Origin: Pomphorhynchus laevis
Taxonomy: Eukaryota; Acanthocephala; Palaeacanthocephala; Echinorhynchida; Pomphorhynchidae
Length of the DNA stretch: 64,000 bases
Direction: 5' to 3'
NCBI GenBank assembly: GCA_012934845.2
Contig: WNNJ02000619.1
Coordinates: 62,001-126,000 of the forward strand
Shown here piece after piece: positions 45,390 to 56,039 of this stretch; position 1 is the stretch's first letter, and every line of letters begins with the position of its first letter. Both the position numbers and the translations under genes were made by a program. A model generated the notes under the pieces. It ran no database searches, had not been told where the DNA came from, and saw nothing but the letters and a program-made list of their open reading frames with translations.

Positions 45390-46205
45390 AGTTTAAAAAA
45401 ACGAAGAAGAAATTTATTTAAAAGTACAATATTTCGATAGCTTCTGCATTTATCATCAGGATTAAAATTTTAAATGTTTATTTAAATTTCGATTTCTAAC
45501 ATTTACGCAAATGTACAAGCATTGATAGGCCCTGCATTTAAAAAGAAAATACCGAAAATAAAGCATGCATACACCAATACACACATCCACGTATTTTTGG
45601 ATAAAATGAAGGTTCTTAAATGAAAGTTCTTTTTGGATAAAATACGCTTCTTGAATAATGCGATATAACAGGTCAATTTCAAATGATAAAATAGATGCAT
45701 TTTCAAAATCAATGGAATGACTCAAACTCGCAAAATGCTGAGCAACATAAGGAGCTATCGAAATATTGACTATTTTTCAAAAAAAGGGAAATTATTTTCT
45801 TCTTCATTACAGTAAAACTATCTTATCTAAAATGGAAGATTATGGGTTTAGTGTTTATTATTGAATAAAGATATTTTCGTAATAAAAAATATTACATTTT
45901 TATAAATAAAGAGTTTGATATCTGATTGAACGAAGGAGATAAGATACAACTATCTTAGGAACGAAGAAGAAAAACTTATTACCTTTAATTTAAAAGTACA
46001 ATATTTCGATAGCTCCTGCTATCATCATCTGGATTAAAATAAAAAATAATTTTAAATTTAAATCATGATGATAGTACACACTTAATCCATAATCTCATTT
46101 CATTTTAGATTAGATAGTTTTAATGGGTCGAAGAAGAAACAATTATTACCCTTTATTTAAAAGTACAATATTTCGATAGCTATTGCAAACATCAGAATTA
46201 CAATT
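45390..46205 (-). repeat. three dispersed copies of a hammerhead-like hairpin repeat
   Basis: Copies near 45390-45475, 45960-46045 and 46128-46210 share (minus strand) a Y-rich lead, then CTGATGAT or close variants, a hairpin ending GCTATC, GAAATATTGTACTTTTAA, and ttcttcttcg. In the middle copy the stem is GATAGC-AGGA-GCTATC. No coding capacity. The rest of 44341-45390 holds nothing recognised. Confidence 0.6.
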
Positions 46206-46499
46206 AAAATGCTCAAAAAAATTGTTTCCAACATTTATACAAAAGTACAATAATTGATAGGCCCCGCATTTCTACTTTTAACTAAAAGGAAAATACCGGA
46301 AACCAAAACATGCATACAACACAAAACTTAACAACATACATTTTGAAAAATAAAAAAAAGAAAAAACAAAATCATAAAAAAGTGATTAAATATAGTAATT
46401 TTATATACTAGTATATAAAATTAGGAAACAAACTATAGATGACTAGTTTGATAATAGTTAGGAATCATGTATGTTTTCAAATTAAAGGTAGCTCCTTCC

Positions 46500-46740
46500 C
46501 CCAACGCTGATTTAATTTAAAATAAAAAATGATTTCAATTAAATTTGCAAAATGTAAGACGAGTCTTTTTTTAAATCTAATTGCAATAAAAGCAGGCGAG
46601 TCGAGTGATCGTCAGCTAACATTAATAGGACCGAAACGTTAAACGTAGTTATTGGATCAGTAGCTGATGAGGTTCACCCTTACTGAAATGTAGAGTACTG
46701 CTGTTGGCTTATAGATAGGATTAAAGTAGTGTGTAGTGTC
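46500..46740. repeat. SINE-like repeat, copy 2
   Basis: Partner of 9080-9330; same blocks (gagtcgagtgatcgtcagct, agtagctgatgaggttcacc, ttactgaaatgtagagtact). Confidence 0.65.
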
Positions 46741-46922
46741 AACAAATATTTCAAGTAAATAATTATTGGAGCTGGAAAAAATCGAAATAAAGAGATCGAA
46801 ATGTAAGAATTTTCTGAAGATACTAACAGAATTTAGCGAAATATAAAAAATAATTTCTTTATTTTGATCCAGCTCCAATAATTATTTATTAATAATCGAT
46901 CATTATCAACTATTTAAAATAT
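46737..46922. mobile_element. foldback element 4
   Basis: Outer arms aaataattattggagctgg / ccagctccaataattattta and one inner hammerhead-like hairpin (CTGAAGATACTAAC...GAAATATA at 46814-46845). The left inner arm is lost. It sits end to end with the SINE-like repeat. Confidence 0.65.
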
Positions 46923-47852
46923 TTCAAGTAATAAAACTTTTAATACTCAAGTTTGAAATGCATCAAAACTAAGAATCTTTTTATTTCTTTTAATTTATTT
47001 ATGATTAAAATCACTCTTCTGTTTCATTTCTGTCTATAAATTGTGTAAACGCCAAATGAACAATCTCTCGGAAGCTCATTTTCGAAAAAACTGAACGTGT
47101 AAAAACATAATCCGAAGTGTAAAAATTCTCCCCACAAAATACGCAGCCACAAATGTTATAACATTTATGCATAACATTAATATTAATGTTTAATATTAAT
47201 ATTAACATTAATATTTTATATATTTTGAAAATCATTTGTAAAGATGATCTTCGTCTTTATCAGAGCTAAAGTTTTAAATAACTTTATAATCTCCTTATTG
47301 ACTGTTGATTTAATAAAAACAAATAAAAAATTATTGAAAACAACAAATTCTATAAATTCGAGAATATTATTGTAAAAAAATATAAATAATTTTTTATTAA
47401 ATTATAAATTTATAAATTCACTGTTTTATTAAATAAATTATAGATTAAAAGTTAGTATTAACAAAGCATGTAATGCTAATACACAATAAACAAAATAACA
47501 GAAATACGAAACAAAGAAATGGAAGAAAACATCAATCGACTACTTAGAATACGATATTTTTAGATCGTAATCAAATTTATTTAGCATATATTTCTTAGTT
47601 AATATGGTCCTTGTATTAAACTTGTAAAATAATAACTTTTAATATTTTTTGGCCAAAAAGGACAACTAAATTGAAATTTAACGTAAAATCGGGTAAATAA
47701 ATTACCAGATATTTTCTTAAACTAAAAATATTTTTTTATGAATTGTAATCTTAAAATCTTGGGATGTTTTCTTCTACTCATAAAAATTGTGAAGCGATCG
47801 AATATTAAAATTCTACAAAAAGAAATTTTTCTAAGTTAATTGATCTAATTAC
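46923..47852. other. SLC26 intron 3, right part
   Basis: AT-rich. A 74-codon minus frame at 47011-47235 contains CYNICGCVFCGE and SVFSKMSFREIVHLAF; faintly like the N-terminal part of Merlin/ISXO2-type transposases but too short to call. Confidence 0.3.
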
Positions 47853-48004
47853 CATAATTGATCCAATTAAAAATGTTAAGGTCATGGATAATTGCTGCTT
47901 TAATTCAAGAATATTCAGAGGAGCATTCGATTGCTCTGATGTAATAGCAGATATCGCTTTAGTGATAGCATTTTTTGTCATCAGCGAAATGATTGCGAAT
48001 GTTC
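47853..48004 (-). CDS. SLC26: SLC26 exon 3: membrane domain
   Basis: 152 bases: two completing Gly, then TFAIISLMTKNAITKAISAI, TSEQSNAPLNILELKQQLSM, TLTFLIGSIM; acceptor gtattttaag, donor gtaatt. 'GTFAIISLM' is the helix after FGTSRH in the family; the loop before helix 5 is variable. Phase matches exons 2 and 4. Confidence 0.95.
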
Positions 48005-48082
48005 CTTAAAATACAAAAATAATAAAACGATAACATACGACAAGAAATATCCGGAGGTTGTTATTTTAATTTTTATTATTAC

Positions 48083-48193
48083 CCAGAGATGCATGTCGAG
48101 ATGTTCCAAAAATCGCATAAAATACCGGTATGTAAAATGACGTATACAATCCATTAGCTCCTGTCAAACCAGCCAAATCTCCGTATGCCAAGC
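48083..48193 (-). CDS. SLC26: SLC26 exon 2: membrane domain, sulfate-transporter signature region
   Basis: 111 bases: completes Gly of LSQG, then LAYGDLAGLTGANGLYTSFY, IPVFYAIFGTSRHASL and one base of the next Gly; acceptor ttctactaag, donor gtaata. Matches 'QGLAYxxLAGLPPxxGLYxSFxPxxxYxxFGTSRHxSxG', the most conserved stretch of SLC26/SulP proteins. Confidence 0.97.
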
Positions 48194-48498
48194 CTTAGTA
48201 GAACAAATGTTTCGTAAAAATATGCTTTATGTGTGCAATGAATACAATATTTGTTCTATTTGTTATTTCACTTTTGTAAATGTAATCAATTTTATTGATC
48301 CGATTATAATAACGAACAATTAATATACAATTTTATTTTGACGAAACCATTTTCAATGAGTCACTAATTTCTTCGTTCGTGAAAATTTATTAAATTTATT
48401 AAACTATAACAAAAAACATATCGACGTTAAAAAGTTTAGATTTTCATATATAAAACAATATGAGGTAGCAATGATTTTAATGTAATTGTTTTATTAAT

Positions 48499-48534
48499 TT
48501 TTTGATCTTTAGGATTTCACCTAAAGATCAAAAA
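48499..48534. repeat. 36-bp hairpin
   Basis: Perfect 15-bp arms (tttttgatctttagg) around atttca. A direct relative of the site at about 48835-48870 lacks the second arm, so the inverted arm looks like a later addition. Confidence 0.85.
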
Positions 48535-50516
48535 GCTGCTTCACGTAAGCTGCTTTATAAAATTACGCGTTAATCATTAAAACAATTTGTTTTTTATTGA
48601 CAAACCCGTATTATAAATATCTGGTGTTTTAATAAAGGAAGCAACTTTATAATTTCAGTAATTCTAATAATTTGTGAGCAGATAATAATAAAAATTATTG
48701 ACAGTTTGTGCATTGATTTGTAAATATTCCAGAATAAAACGAAATGACTTCAGAAGATAAGAAATGCGACATCAAATAGTTGACTTTGGAGTGCAACGAT
48801 GAGGTGGCAACGATGATTTTAATTGATGTATTAACTTTTTGATCTTTAGGCTTTCACCAAGGTAAGCTGCTTTATAGAATAATATGAAAATATTAATTAA
48901 CGACAATGCTCGCTGTATAGTACGTACACAAAATAAGAGTGGACGAGAGTGTCAAGTTTGTGCATATTCTTGGTTTTAAAACTTGCAGGTTTGCTCCAAT
49001 CTTTTCAACCTTTTCATATATTTCTTTGATTATTATCAAAGAAAATAAGAAATAAAATAATTTTCTTTACTTTTTGTACTTTACTTTACAAAAAGTAAAG
49101 TACTTTCTAGATATTATAAAAAAATAAAATTTACAAAACCGACAGAAAATTTAAAATTTGTTTTTATTTAAAATTTGTTAAATAGAATTAATTGAATGAA
49201 TTGAAAATATAGAATTAATTGAAAATTAATAATTAATTCAATTAATTATTAATCAATTGAATTAAGGAAAATGCTATCAAAAGGGTATAAATGCTTACAT
49301 AAATGCTTACTTAAATGTTTACTTTAAATGCATAATTAATTACATTAATTATTAATTAATTGAATTAAGGAAATTATTACTAGAATTAATTGAAAATCGG
49401 CATGAGACATGCTGGGTTGAAATATTTAAGTAAATATATAAGATTTAAGTAAATATATTCCTAAAATAAGGTATAAACTCCTACCACCATTAGGACGAAA
49501 AATTTGTAATTATAATAAAGAATTAAAATCAATATGTAACGATAATATTAGAAACATAATGGAAACATAATGCAATTGTAAAAGTCTTAGTTTTGATAAA
49601 ATAAATGAACATATATGTACCCATAATCTAGAATTAATTGAAAATAATAAATTAAGGCAAATGCTATCAAAGGGATATTAATATAGATTAAATAATTTTT
49701 GTAGCTTAAATAATTTCTTTAAAGGGTACAAATATAGATTAAATAATAACAACGACAAAAATAAAATTTACAATTCGTTATATAATAACTTAAAAGCTTA
49801 CTTTGGCAAAAGCTTAATCTTTGGCAAAGATTAACATTTGGAAAACTTTTAGTCAATTCATAAAAATGGCTTTTATTTTAAGTTTCAATTTTTTATTTGA
49901 ACTTGATTTAAATTATAGAAAATCTAAAAACAATTATTAATTTTATTATTTAATTATTAAATTTTGATTTAGCATTATTATGTTTTGTTTATTTTATAAT
50001 TATATTAAATACGTAGACTCTGTTAGCTGATTTGATTTATCATGTACAGACTAAAATTATTGTATTTTTGGTGATAAAATAAAAAATATATATTATATTA
50101 AATTATATTTAATGTAATTTTATATATTTTCATTTAAATTAAAAAATAAAATTATTAGCATTTAAAAATTAATAAAATTAATAATTAATATTATTCATCC
50201 GCTCCCTTGCTTATTTTGCGAGTTGTCGAGAATATGACTAATTTGGTGGAAGTGGTAGACCTAGCGAAGGTATTTTTTGCCATTGAATGCTAGATTTAGA
50301 GAATGGAATTGAATATAAATCAACACAATAATATTAAAAATAAATTTAAAATCATTAGAATTAATAGAATCATTATAATAAATTTAAATTAGATTTTTTT
50401 TTCGAAAATAATATAAACTGATTTTATAATTTTAATACTTTGAAATTTCGTCTACTATTGTTCTTTTAAAATTTCATATCTAATAACAAAACTGTTATTT
50501 ATAAAAAGCAACTAAC
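48535..50516. other. SLC26 intron 1
   Basis: AT-rich. Holds a short inverted repeat near 49069-49101 (ctttactttttgtactttac around its partner) and a PLE deletion copy at 49450-50045. A further scrap of PLE C-terminus lies at about 50310-50360. Confidence 0.5.
49450..50045 (+). mobile_element. PLE internally deleted copy: 5' coding part joined to 3' tail
   Basis: 49460-49800 matches the N-terminal part of the RT frame (IRYKLLPPLGRKICNYNKEL region, then the KLRxMLSKG region, partly duplicated). From 49845 it jumps to the 3' tail (agtcaattcataaaaatggc to acgtagactctgttagctga). RT core and structured 3' block are absent. Confidence 0.7.
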
Positions 50517-50833
50517 CTTGTGATAAATGCAGAAAACTGATCGTGATTCCCGCTAAGACATCGTCTATTAAATTACGTGATTTATACGTTAATATTAAAT
50601 CTAATATTGGAAATCGACATAGGACAAATTTTAAAATATTGTAAAACTGGATATGATTTTGAACCCAAGATTTTATGCTACGAAAAATATTTTTGAATAT
50701 ATTGAAATTATGAAAGCTTGTTCTTCTTGAACTGACACATGTTTGCCTATATAGATCCCACGACCAATTATCTGATGGTGGTATACACGACTCGGTGTTT
50801 ATGCTGTAGTCCGTCATGCGTGATAAGAGTTTT
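50517..50833 (-). CDS. SLC26: SLC26 first coding exon found: N-terminal leader and first helix
   Basis: From a candidate start ATG 50817 the frame reads MTDYSINTESCIPPSDNWSW, a charged leader, then LKFVLCRFPILDLILTYKSR and LIDDVLAGITISFLHLSQ with one base of the next Gly; donor gttagt. Family pattern 'FPIxxWLPxYxxxxxxGDxxAGxTVGxxxxPQG'. An acceptor-like atatttcag precedes 50833 and the frame is open up to it, so either the ATG is the start after a 5' UTR exon, or a further coding exon lies upstream; none was recognised. Confidence 0.93.
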
Positions 50834-51099
50834 CTGAAATATAAGATTTGAGTTGTAATATGTTAGTAAATAATAAAGCTAAAATAAATTTTTCTAATTT
50901 GTGATCAGTTTGGTACACTTTAATTCACTGCAGTGCACTTAATACACGTTAATACACTTTAATGCACTCATACACTTTATAAAATAAATTAAAATAAATT
51001 CTTCTAATTTTGGATCAGTTTGATACATTTTAATGCACTGCAGTGAATTAAATGCCAATAAATATCTATACATTAGACAACATTACAAAACAATAGCCA
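50834..51099. other. upstream flank of SLC26
   Basis: Contains a duplicated segment (taaaataaatttttctaatt ... acactttaatgcactgcagt, twice at about 50880-50935 and 50985-51045). No promoter element can be assigned. Confidence 0.4.
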
Positions 51100-51293
51100 A
51101 CCTCTATGTGGGTCAATAGGAAATAAAAATATTTTCAGGAGACACAAAATGGCATTGAACGATCGACCTGAACGAACGGATTGAACAAACTGACTGAACG
51201 AATACAGTGAATTCGTATGAGGTATTATTTTTTATCAGTTTGATAATTTTTTATGATTCCTAGTGGGCTTGTAAGCGCGCTGTTAGCACGTAT

Positions 51294-51647
51294 TTGCCAC
51301 TCAAAATAAATTTCTCTATTTTGTCAAAAGAACACTTTAAACAATTACTTGAGCTCTGCTTAAATGAATCTATCTTTACGTGTCCTAATGGAGATACATA
51401 CAAACAAGTTGATGGAGTTGCAATGTTGTCTGTATTGGGACCAACAATAGCCAACCTTTATGTGGGTCACTTTGAAAGAAAAATATTTTCAGAAGACAAA
51501 AATAAAATGTCATTTTACATTCGATATGTCGCTGATACTTTCATATTTGGTGATAATGCTGAAAATGTAATTGAGCTTAAGCGAAAGTTTGAGCAATCGT
51601 CATGTCTTCATTTTACGGTTGAGTTTAAAAACCAAACCGTTCCTTGA
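51294..51647 (+). pseudogene. Penelope reverse transcriptase fragment
   Basis: Open 118 codons: LLELCLNESIFTCPNGDTYK, QVDGVAMLSVLGPTIANLYV GHFE, then SFYIRYVADTFIFG. Penelope RTs read 'F.GxxYxQxDGVAMGSPLGPxLANxFMxxxE' and 'RYVDDxFxI'. Here the catalytic YVDD is YVAD and MGSPLGP is MLSVLGP, so this copy cannot be active. Homology continues a little beyond the stop in another frame. Confidence 0.8.
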
Positions 51648-51984
51648 CGTATTCGTCAACAATAGTGACAATGAATTTGAGTGCTCGGTATACAGAAAAA
51701 GCACTTATGATGGTCAGTGTCTAGTATATAACACAAAGAGACTATAACACTATTCAAACACAAAATGAGTGTCATCAAATCGCTACTGCACCGCGCCTAT
51801 CGTATTTGCACTAACTAGAATGAATTACATAAGAAATTAGAACGAATTAGACAAATTCTTGTTAATAATAACTACCATTTAGATTTTTTGATTAGAATGA
51901 TTAGGAATTTTCTAAAAATTACGAACCATAGTGCGCGACAGCCGCATACAAATACTAATAATTTTAATTTATTATTCCATTAAT

Positions 51985-52395
51985 AATAAATACATATTAA
52001 GGTTATCCGCCAATGGGCCCATAAATAATAATCATTACATGAACATCGACATTTCATCAGAGAGTATGCTTGCAATTGATTGCGGGTGCTTCTTTCTTCA
52101 GCTATCGGTAATTTGCATGCCGATAACATCCGTAATATTGGCAGAAACTCTCCTCATTGATCGATATGCATGCAAGCATTGCGATATGGATCTGGCCATC
52201 GCGATGCTTAGTTTTGCTCGCAACCACAAGATCACCTCAGAGTAACTTGCTCGCTTACTGCTAATTTTCGAGACAATTGCATGCATGGCGGATTGCGCCA
52301 TACTTCCTGCTCCATCAGTGGCCGCAAATACAATAGGAGCGAATGAACTGTGATCGATCTCATGAATACGTTCCTAATATTTGGATCACTTTCTT
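51985..52395 (-). mobile_element. family A 3' fragment
   Basis: Minus translation: HEIDHSSFAPIVFAATDGAG, then MAQSAMHAIVSKISSKRASY and WLRAKLSIAMARSISQCL, i.e. the very C-terminus of the family A protein, followed by tatgggcccattggcggata, a variant of the 3' UTR motif of A5. Inserted in the decayed Penelope element. Confidence 0.7.
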
Positions 52396-52424
52396 ATAAT
52401 ACAAATACTAATGAATTAATAGTG

Positions 52425-52658
52425 TTACAAGAAGGCGAGGAAACATGAATATTTATTTGATTAGAAAAATCCAATATTTCGACGGCACTACGGCACGTCA
52501 TCTTCAGGGTTGTAAGTATTTAGTAATCAAGACAATTTTTAACCAGGTTAAAAATTTTTCTTGAGTACTAAATACTTACAACCCTGAAGATAACGTGCCG
52601 TCGAAATATTGGATTTTTCTAACCAAATAAATATTCCTGTTTCCTCGCCTTCTTGTAA
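52425..52658. repeat. large inverted repeat, about 100-bp arms
   Basis: Left arm 52425-about 52530 (ttacaagaaggcgaggaaac...) and right arm about 52554-52658 (...gtttcctcgccttcttgtaa) are nearly perfect complements around a roughly 25-bp centre. Each arm includes CTGAAGAT...GTCGAAATATTGG. The GIY-YIG frame starts inside the right arm. Confidence 0.9.
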
Positions 52659-53064
52659 TAATTCGGATTGGAAATTAATAGTGTATTGTTGTGGCCAATA
52701 CACATCTGCATCCCGTTTGCAAAAACACAAATTACGTTATATAATGAAGAAAGAAATTACACCAGGAAAGATAGTAAAATTGAGAATATATTATAACAGC
52801 CTGAAAATTAGCAACATAATATTGAAAAATTGTACGACTCAAAGATCCTTGCACAACCCTGCGTACCAATTCACATGTCAAAAAGCTGAATGTAAGGTCA
52901 GTTCTAACAACATTTATATTGGTTACACGACGCAACGGTTGTATTTACGAATAACTCAACATTCATATAGCAGTGTGATTAAGAATCATATGAAATATGA
53001 TGAACATAACATTAATGTATATAAAAAGGAAATAATTGATAATACAAAGGCTTTAATGAAATAA
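52609..53064 (+). CDS. GIY-YIG endonuclease end of the Penelope element
   Basis: 151 open codons. After a start within the inverted repeat (MDFSNQINIPVSSPSCN) comes a basic linker, then FTCQKAECKVSSNNIYIGYT TQRLYLRITQHSYS. The Cys pair, 'YIG-T', R and QH spacing match the GIY-YIG domain at the C-terminus of Penelope proteins, which nicks target DNA. The first GIY motif is degenerate (NIYIGYT), and the frame ends before the usual helix. Probably a relic; no intact RT lies upstream in frame. Confidence 0.65.
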   Translation: MDFSNQINIPVSSPSCNNSDWKLIVYCCGQYTSASRLQKHKLRYIMKKEITPGKIVKLRIYYNSLKISNIILKNCTTQRSLHNPAYQFTCQKAECKVSSNNIYIGYTTQRLYLRITQHSYSSVIKNHMKYDEHNINVYKKEIIDNTKALMK

Positions 53065-53120
53065 CATAATGTTGAGAATATACTAATTCTATAAGTGATA
53101 ATCATCAGCGAGATGAATCT

Positions 53121-53639
53121 TACAATCAATCACAAAGATGAAGGATTCGTACAGACATTAACAATTATTAACTAAATTAGATAACTTACAATATTATGTA
53201 ATTTGTATTTTTTATTTTACAGATGTCTGAAGATGATCTATGCCAATATCGAAATATCACAAGAAATTTATGCGGTTTTTATTGTGTTGCTAAATGGTAC
53301 TTTTTATGTTTTGAATTTTCAAAAACAAGCAGAGCTAATAAAAAATAATTATTATAAAAAAATATTAAAAGACAAATATAACTGTTTATATGAGCACTAT
53401 AGACGTGTTCAATAAAACTGAACATATTAGATAACACATATAAAATCTGTTCAGTTTTTTTAAAATTTTGTAATTTTTTTTATTTAAATATAACAACTTT
53501 TTCTTTTACAGTTAAAAAATCTAAAATTAAAATTTTTAGAACTTTCTTATTTTCAGTTTTTGTTAATAACATATATTTAACAAGCAAAGCTAATTTATTA
53601 ATTAGATATATTGATAAATAGTACAATATTTTGGCACAG
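53121..53639. other. spacer with one hammerhead-like hairpin
   Basis: 53227-53258 reads CTGAAGATGATCTATGCC...GAAATATC, another relative of the hairpin motif, probably the end of the Penelope element. Otherwise AT-rich. Confidence 0.4.
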
Positions 53640-54725
53640 AAGATTAGAGCTCTTCGTTAGTATGCACACTTGAGGATTCCGTATGCTCGTCGTGGTTTGA
53701 CGCCCTTCCAAAACCGCCGTGACCGGAATCAACGACATCCATGATGTCCACAACACTCATATCCTCAAAGTCTTTGTCATCGTCGCCGTTCGAAATCTTA
53801 TCATCTGTGGGATTTCTTGACGCACACATTTTCTCCATTTCTTTGTCGTCGATCTTTTTCTTTACAGTTCGCTTCTTCTTTGACGTCTCAACTATGGCGT
53901 GTGATCAACTGTGCGCATGATATGATTGACGCGGCTGGAGGACGCACATGAGCGCAATAAGGTAAAGGCAATTTGTGGGTCTGGCAACAATTCCAGCCTT
54001 TCTAGATCGCGCTGAAGTGGTGGAAGAATATTTTCAATTAGAAAGTGAGAGGAAAACTCTTCCGACCCCACTGGGACCCCGAGAAGAGAGAAACCGCCAG
54101 TTGAATTTATGTTTGACACGCATGTACATATTTCCTTGATTGTAGTTGTCGACTCCTCGAACCCAATGACTTCAGTCTTCTCTCAATTAACTGTCATTCC
54201 AATGTCAGAAAAAGCCGTTGAAATGAAGAGGAGAAATTCAGATACAGCAGCTGTAGTACCCGCCACAATTCCATCATCCAAGTACCATTGTTTGAAGAAT
54301 ATACCATCGACACCACTAATAGAAACTATTATGGATTGTATTGCGAGGCAAAATAGAAAAGGTCCGAGGGAATCGCCCTGTTGAACACCGCACGCCGATT
54401 GAAGAGGTTCCAATTGACCGAACCGTAGACAGGAATTCTGGGCGTAACACAAACGAACCCGATTTGAGATTTCAGGGTAATATTTGTCTACAACATTAAT
54501 GATAGACACGCGATCAATATTGTTGAATGCGTTTTTTAGATCTAGTTTTACCCAAACCCAGTCTTTATCTTCCCGATGAAGATTTTCTAACCGTTTAACC
54601 TGTTGCAAGATTTGCTCCATACCGTTTATGGAAGCAACTCCAAGCTGGTGAGGAAGAAGATTATCTGCAAAACGCTGCCGGAGCTTAATGCATACACATT
54701 TCGAACATAAGCGGCGCAAAGTTAC
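53640..54725 (-). pseudogene. family B reverse-transcriptase element, internal fragment
   Basis: Open piece 54719-54183 (178 codons): LLPHQLGVASINGMEQILQQ, LDLKNAFNNIDRVSIINVVD, GVQQGDSLGPFLFCLAIQSI, FFKQWYLDDGIVAGTTAAVS, DIGMTVN. RT with YLDD at the active site. Then 54119-53892: FSLLGVPVGSEEFSSHFL and LERLELLPDPQIAFTLLR SC. The following 53838-53644 is an acidic, Ser-rich frame (NGDDDKDFEDMSVVDIMDV) with no counterpart known to me. N-terminal and distal parts are missing. Confidence 0.75.
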
Positions 54726-55129
54726 TCTTACGGCGATAATAATAACATTTATTTATATTAATAACATATGTTAATTGTTTTCGTTAAAAATATATTTTCT
54801 GCTACTTCCTTACTTTTAACGTTGATTTTTCAGTGTTGCCACATAGTTTAGCTGACTCATACGAAACCTTCAGCATTAATAGCATTAATAAATAATAAAG
54901 AAAATGAAAATAACTAGCAATTAAAAACTGTTACAATTAAAAAATCTAAAATTAAAATCATTAGTATTTACGTAATCTGACTGTGTACATGCAACTATTG
55001 CTAACTCACAATTTGTTAGTGCTTTTTCAGTGTCGCCACGTAGTTTAGGTAACACAGACTACACTTACAATTGGCTGTCCACCAGCATGTGGCAGGTCGC
55101 TTAATGCTGTTCAGACAATATATTCGAAC
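54726..55129. other. no gene recognised
   Basis: AT-rich; the phrase ttcagtgttgccacatagtttagctgactca recurs in altered form at about 55027-55050, a small diverged direct repeat. Confidence 0.35.
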
Positions 55130-55275
55130 AAGGATTAGAGGTCATCAGAAGGAAATGCATTGTTATCATATTTCGTTCCCTTTTCCTCGACCCAACATAG
55201 CAGCGAGGCAAAATACAAGCTAATGGCGTATTTTAATCTGATGAAATTTGATTCTCAAATTATTTTCTTATTCTC
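55130..55275 (-). mobile_element. PLE 3' fragment
   Basis: Structured 3' block only: ttagaggtcatcagaaggaa, atttcgttcccttttcctcg, acccaacatagcagcgaggc, then the start of the AT-rich upstream part. No tail. Confidence 0.65.
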
Positions 55276-56039
55276 TATTTTGATTCTATTTTTATTTATC
55301 TCTATTGATTTGAAATAAAATTATATCAAATCTTATAATTATCAAAAATTAGATCGATAGTTGTAAAAGAAATCTTTATACTAGACTCGTACAAACGAAC
55401 AGAGTTGAACAAAATACGGTTTGTATGATCAATTTACGAAGACACGAAGGAAGGTATTGAAAAGATTATGTCTAGCAATAGGTTGTTTTAAGGTAATAAT
55501 CACCAGGTTTTTTAGTTTGGGATGAGGGAAGTACCCCCGCATCCTGTCTAGAATTGGACAACAAAACGCTTACTTCCTGGTCTTTTACATCAGCAGAGCA
55601 GTTAAAACTCTTACCAAAATCCGCCTTTATCATTCCAAAACACTATACTTTGATCGTCTGTCACTGTTACACGTCGTACTATATAACATTATTTTGTCTA
55701 TTTTACAAATGAATATCATTAGCAAAGAGAAATTATATCAAATCTTATATACCAATTATTTATTATTTATAATTATTAGCTTTTATTTTTAATTTTTAAA
55801 TAATATAAAATGCGTAGAATCAGTTAGCTAATCACAATCATCCCTTTGAAGTATAGCAAACCTAACATTAATACCTTCTCACAACTTCGTAGAAGAACAA
55901 TGTTTTCGCTTGTAAATAGATTCTTTGATCTAATCAATGTCTGATTTACAACTCTCTTTGTTCGTTTATTCTCTGTGTGCATATTTAAATAGCTCACCCT
56001 ATTGCCAATACTAATTGCCAATATACTGAAATTTATAAA
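55276..56039. other. no gene recognised; one PLE tail
   Basis: At about 55735-55840 (+) lies an isolated PLE terminal tail ending gcgtagaatcagttagctaa. The rest is unassigned. Confidence 0.4.

Larger units (their letters stand above)
8456..50833 (-). other. SLC26: SLC26/SulP-family anion transporter gene, whole span
   Basis: Fourteen exons located by eye, with matching phases, encode about 650 residues; one more exon (last membrane helices, probably about 50 residues) is missing, which would give the usual SLC26 length of about 700. SLC26 proteins sit in the plasma membrane and exchange or conduct sulfate, chloride, bicarbonate, oxalate or other anions; substrate cannot be told from sequence here. 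Landmarks: N-terminal leader, FPILDLILTY and DDVLAGITISFLHLSQG, FGTSRHASLGTFAIISLMT, KALVGGYIC...FTSQVPSALGIK, MGGSFFKCLPSCSSLSR, and a STAS domain with IKHCIIDCSEMSRIDSEGIR. Introns are filled with PLE, family A and smaller repeats, mostly without damage to the exons I could find. Confidence 0.95.
51100..53120 (+). mobile_element. canonical Penelope element, decayed and interrupted
   Basis: RT part at 51294-51647 and GIY-YIG part at 52609-53064 in the usual Penelope order (RT, then C-terminal GIY-YIG). Between them sit a minus-strand family A fragment (about 51985-52395) and a large inverted repeat (52425-52658). A separate scrap repeating 'gccaacctctatgtgggtca' lies at 51098-51160. Clearly distinct from the AT-rich PLE family of the rest of the window. 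Confidence 0.75.

Noticed and set aside
47011-47235. 74-codon minus frame with CYNICGCVFCGE and SVFSKMSFREIVHLAF, faintly like Merlin/ISXO2 transposases
   Set aside because: Too short, no catalytic residues visible, no terminal inverted repeats found around it.
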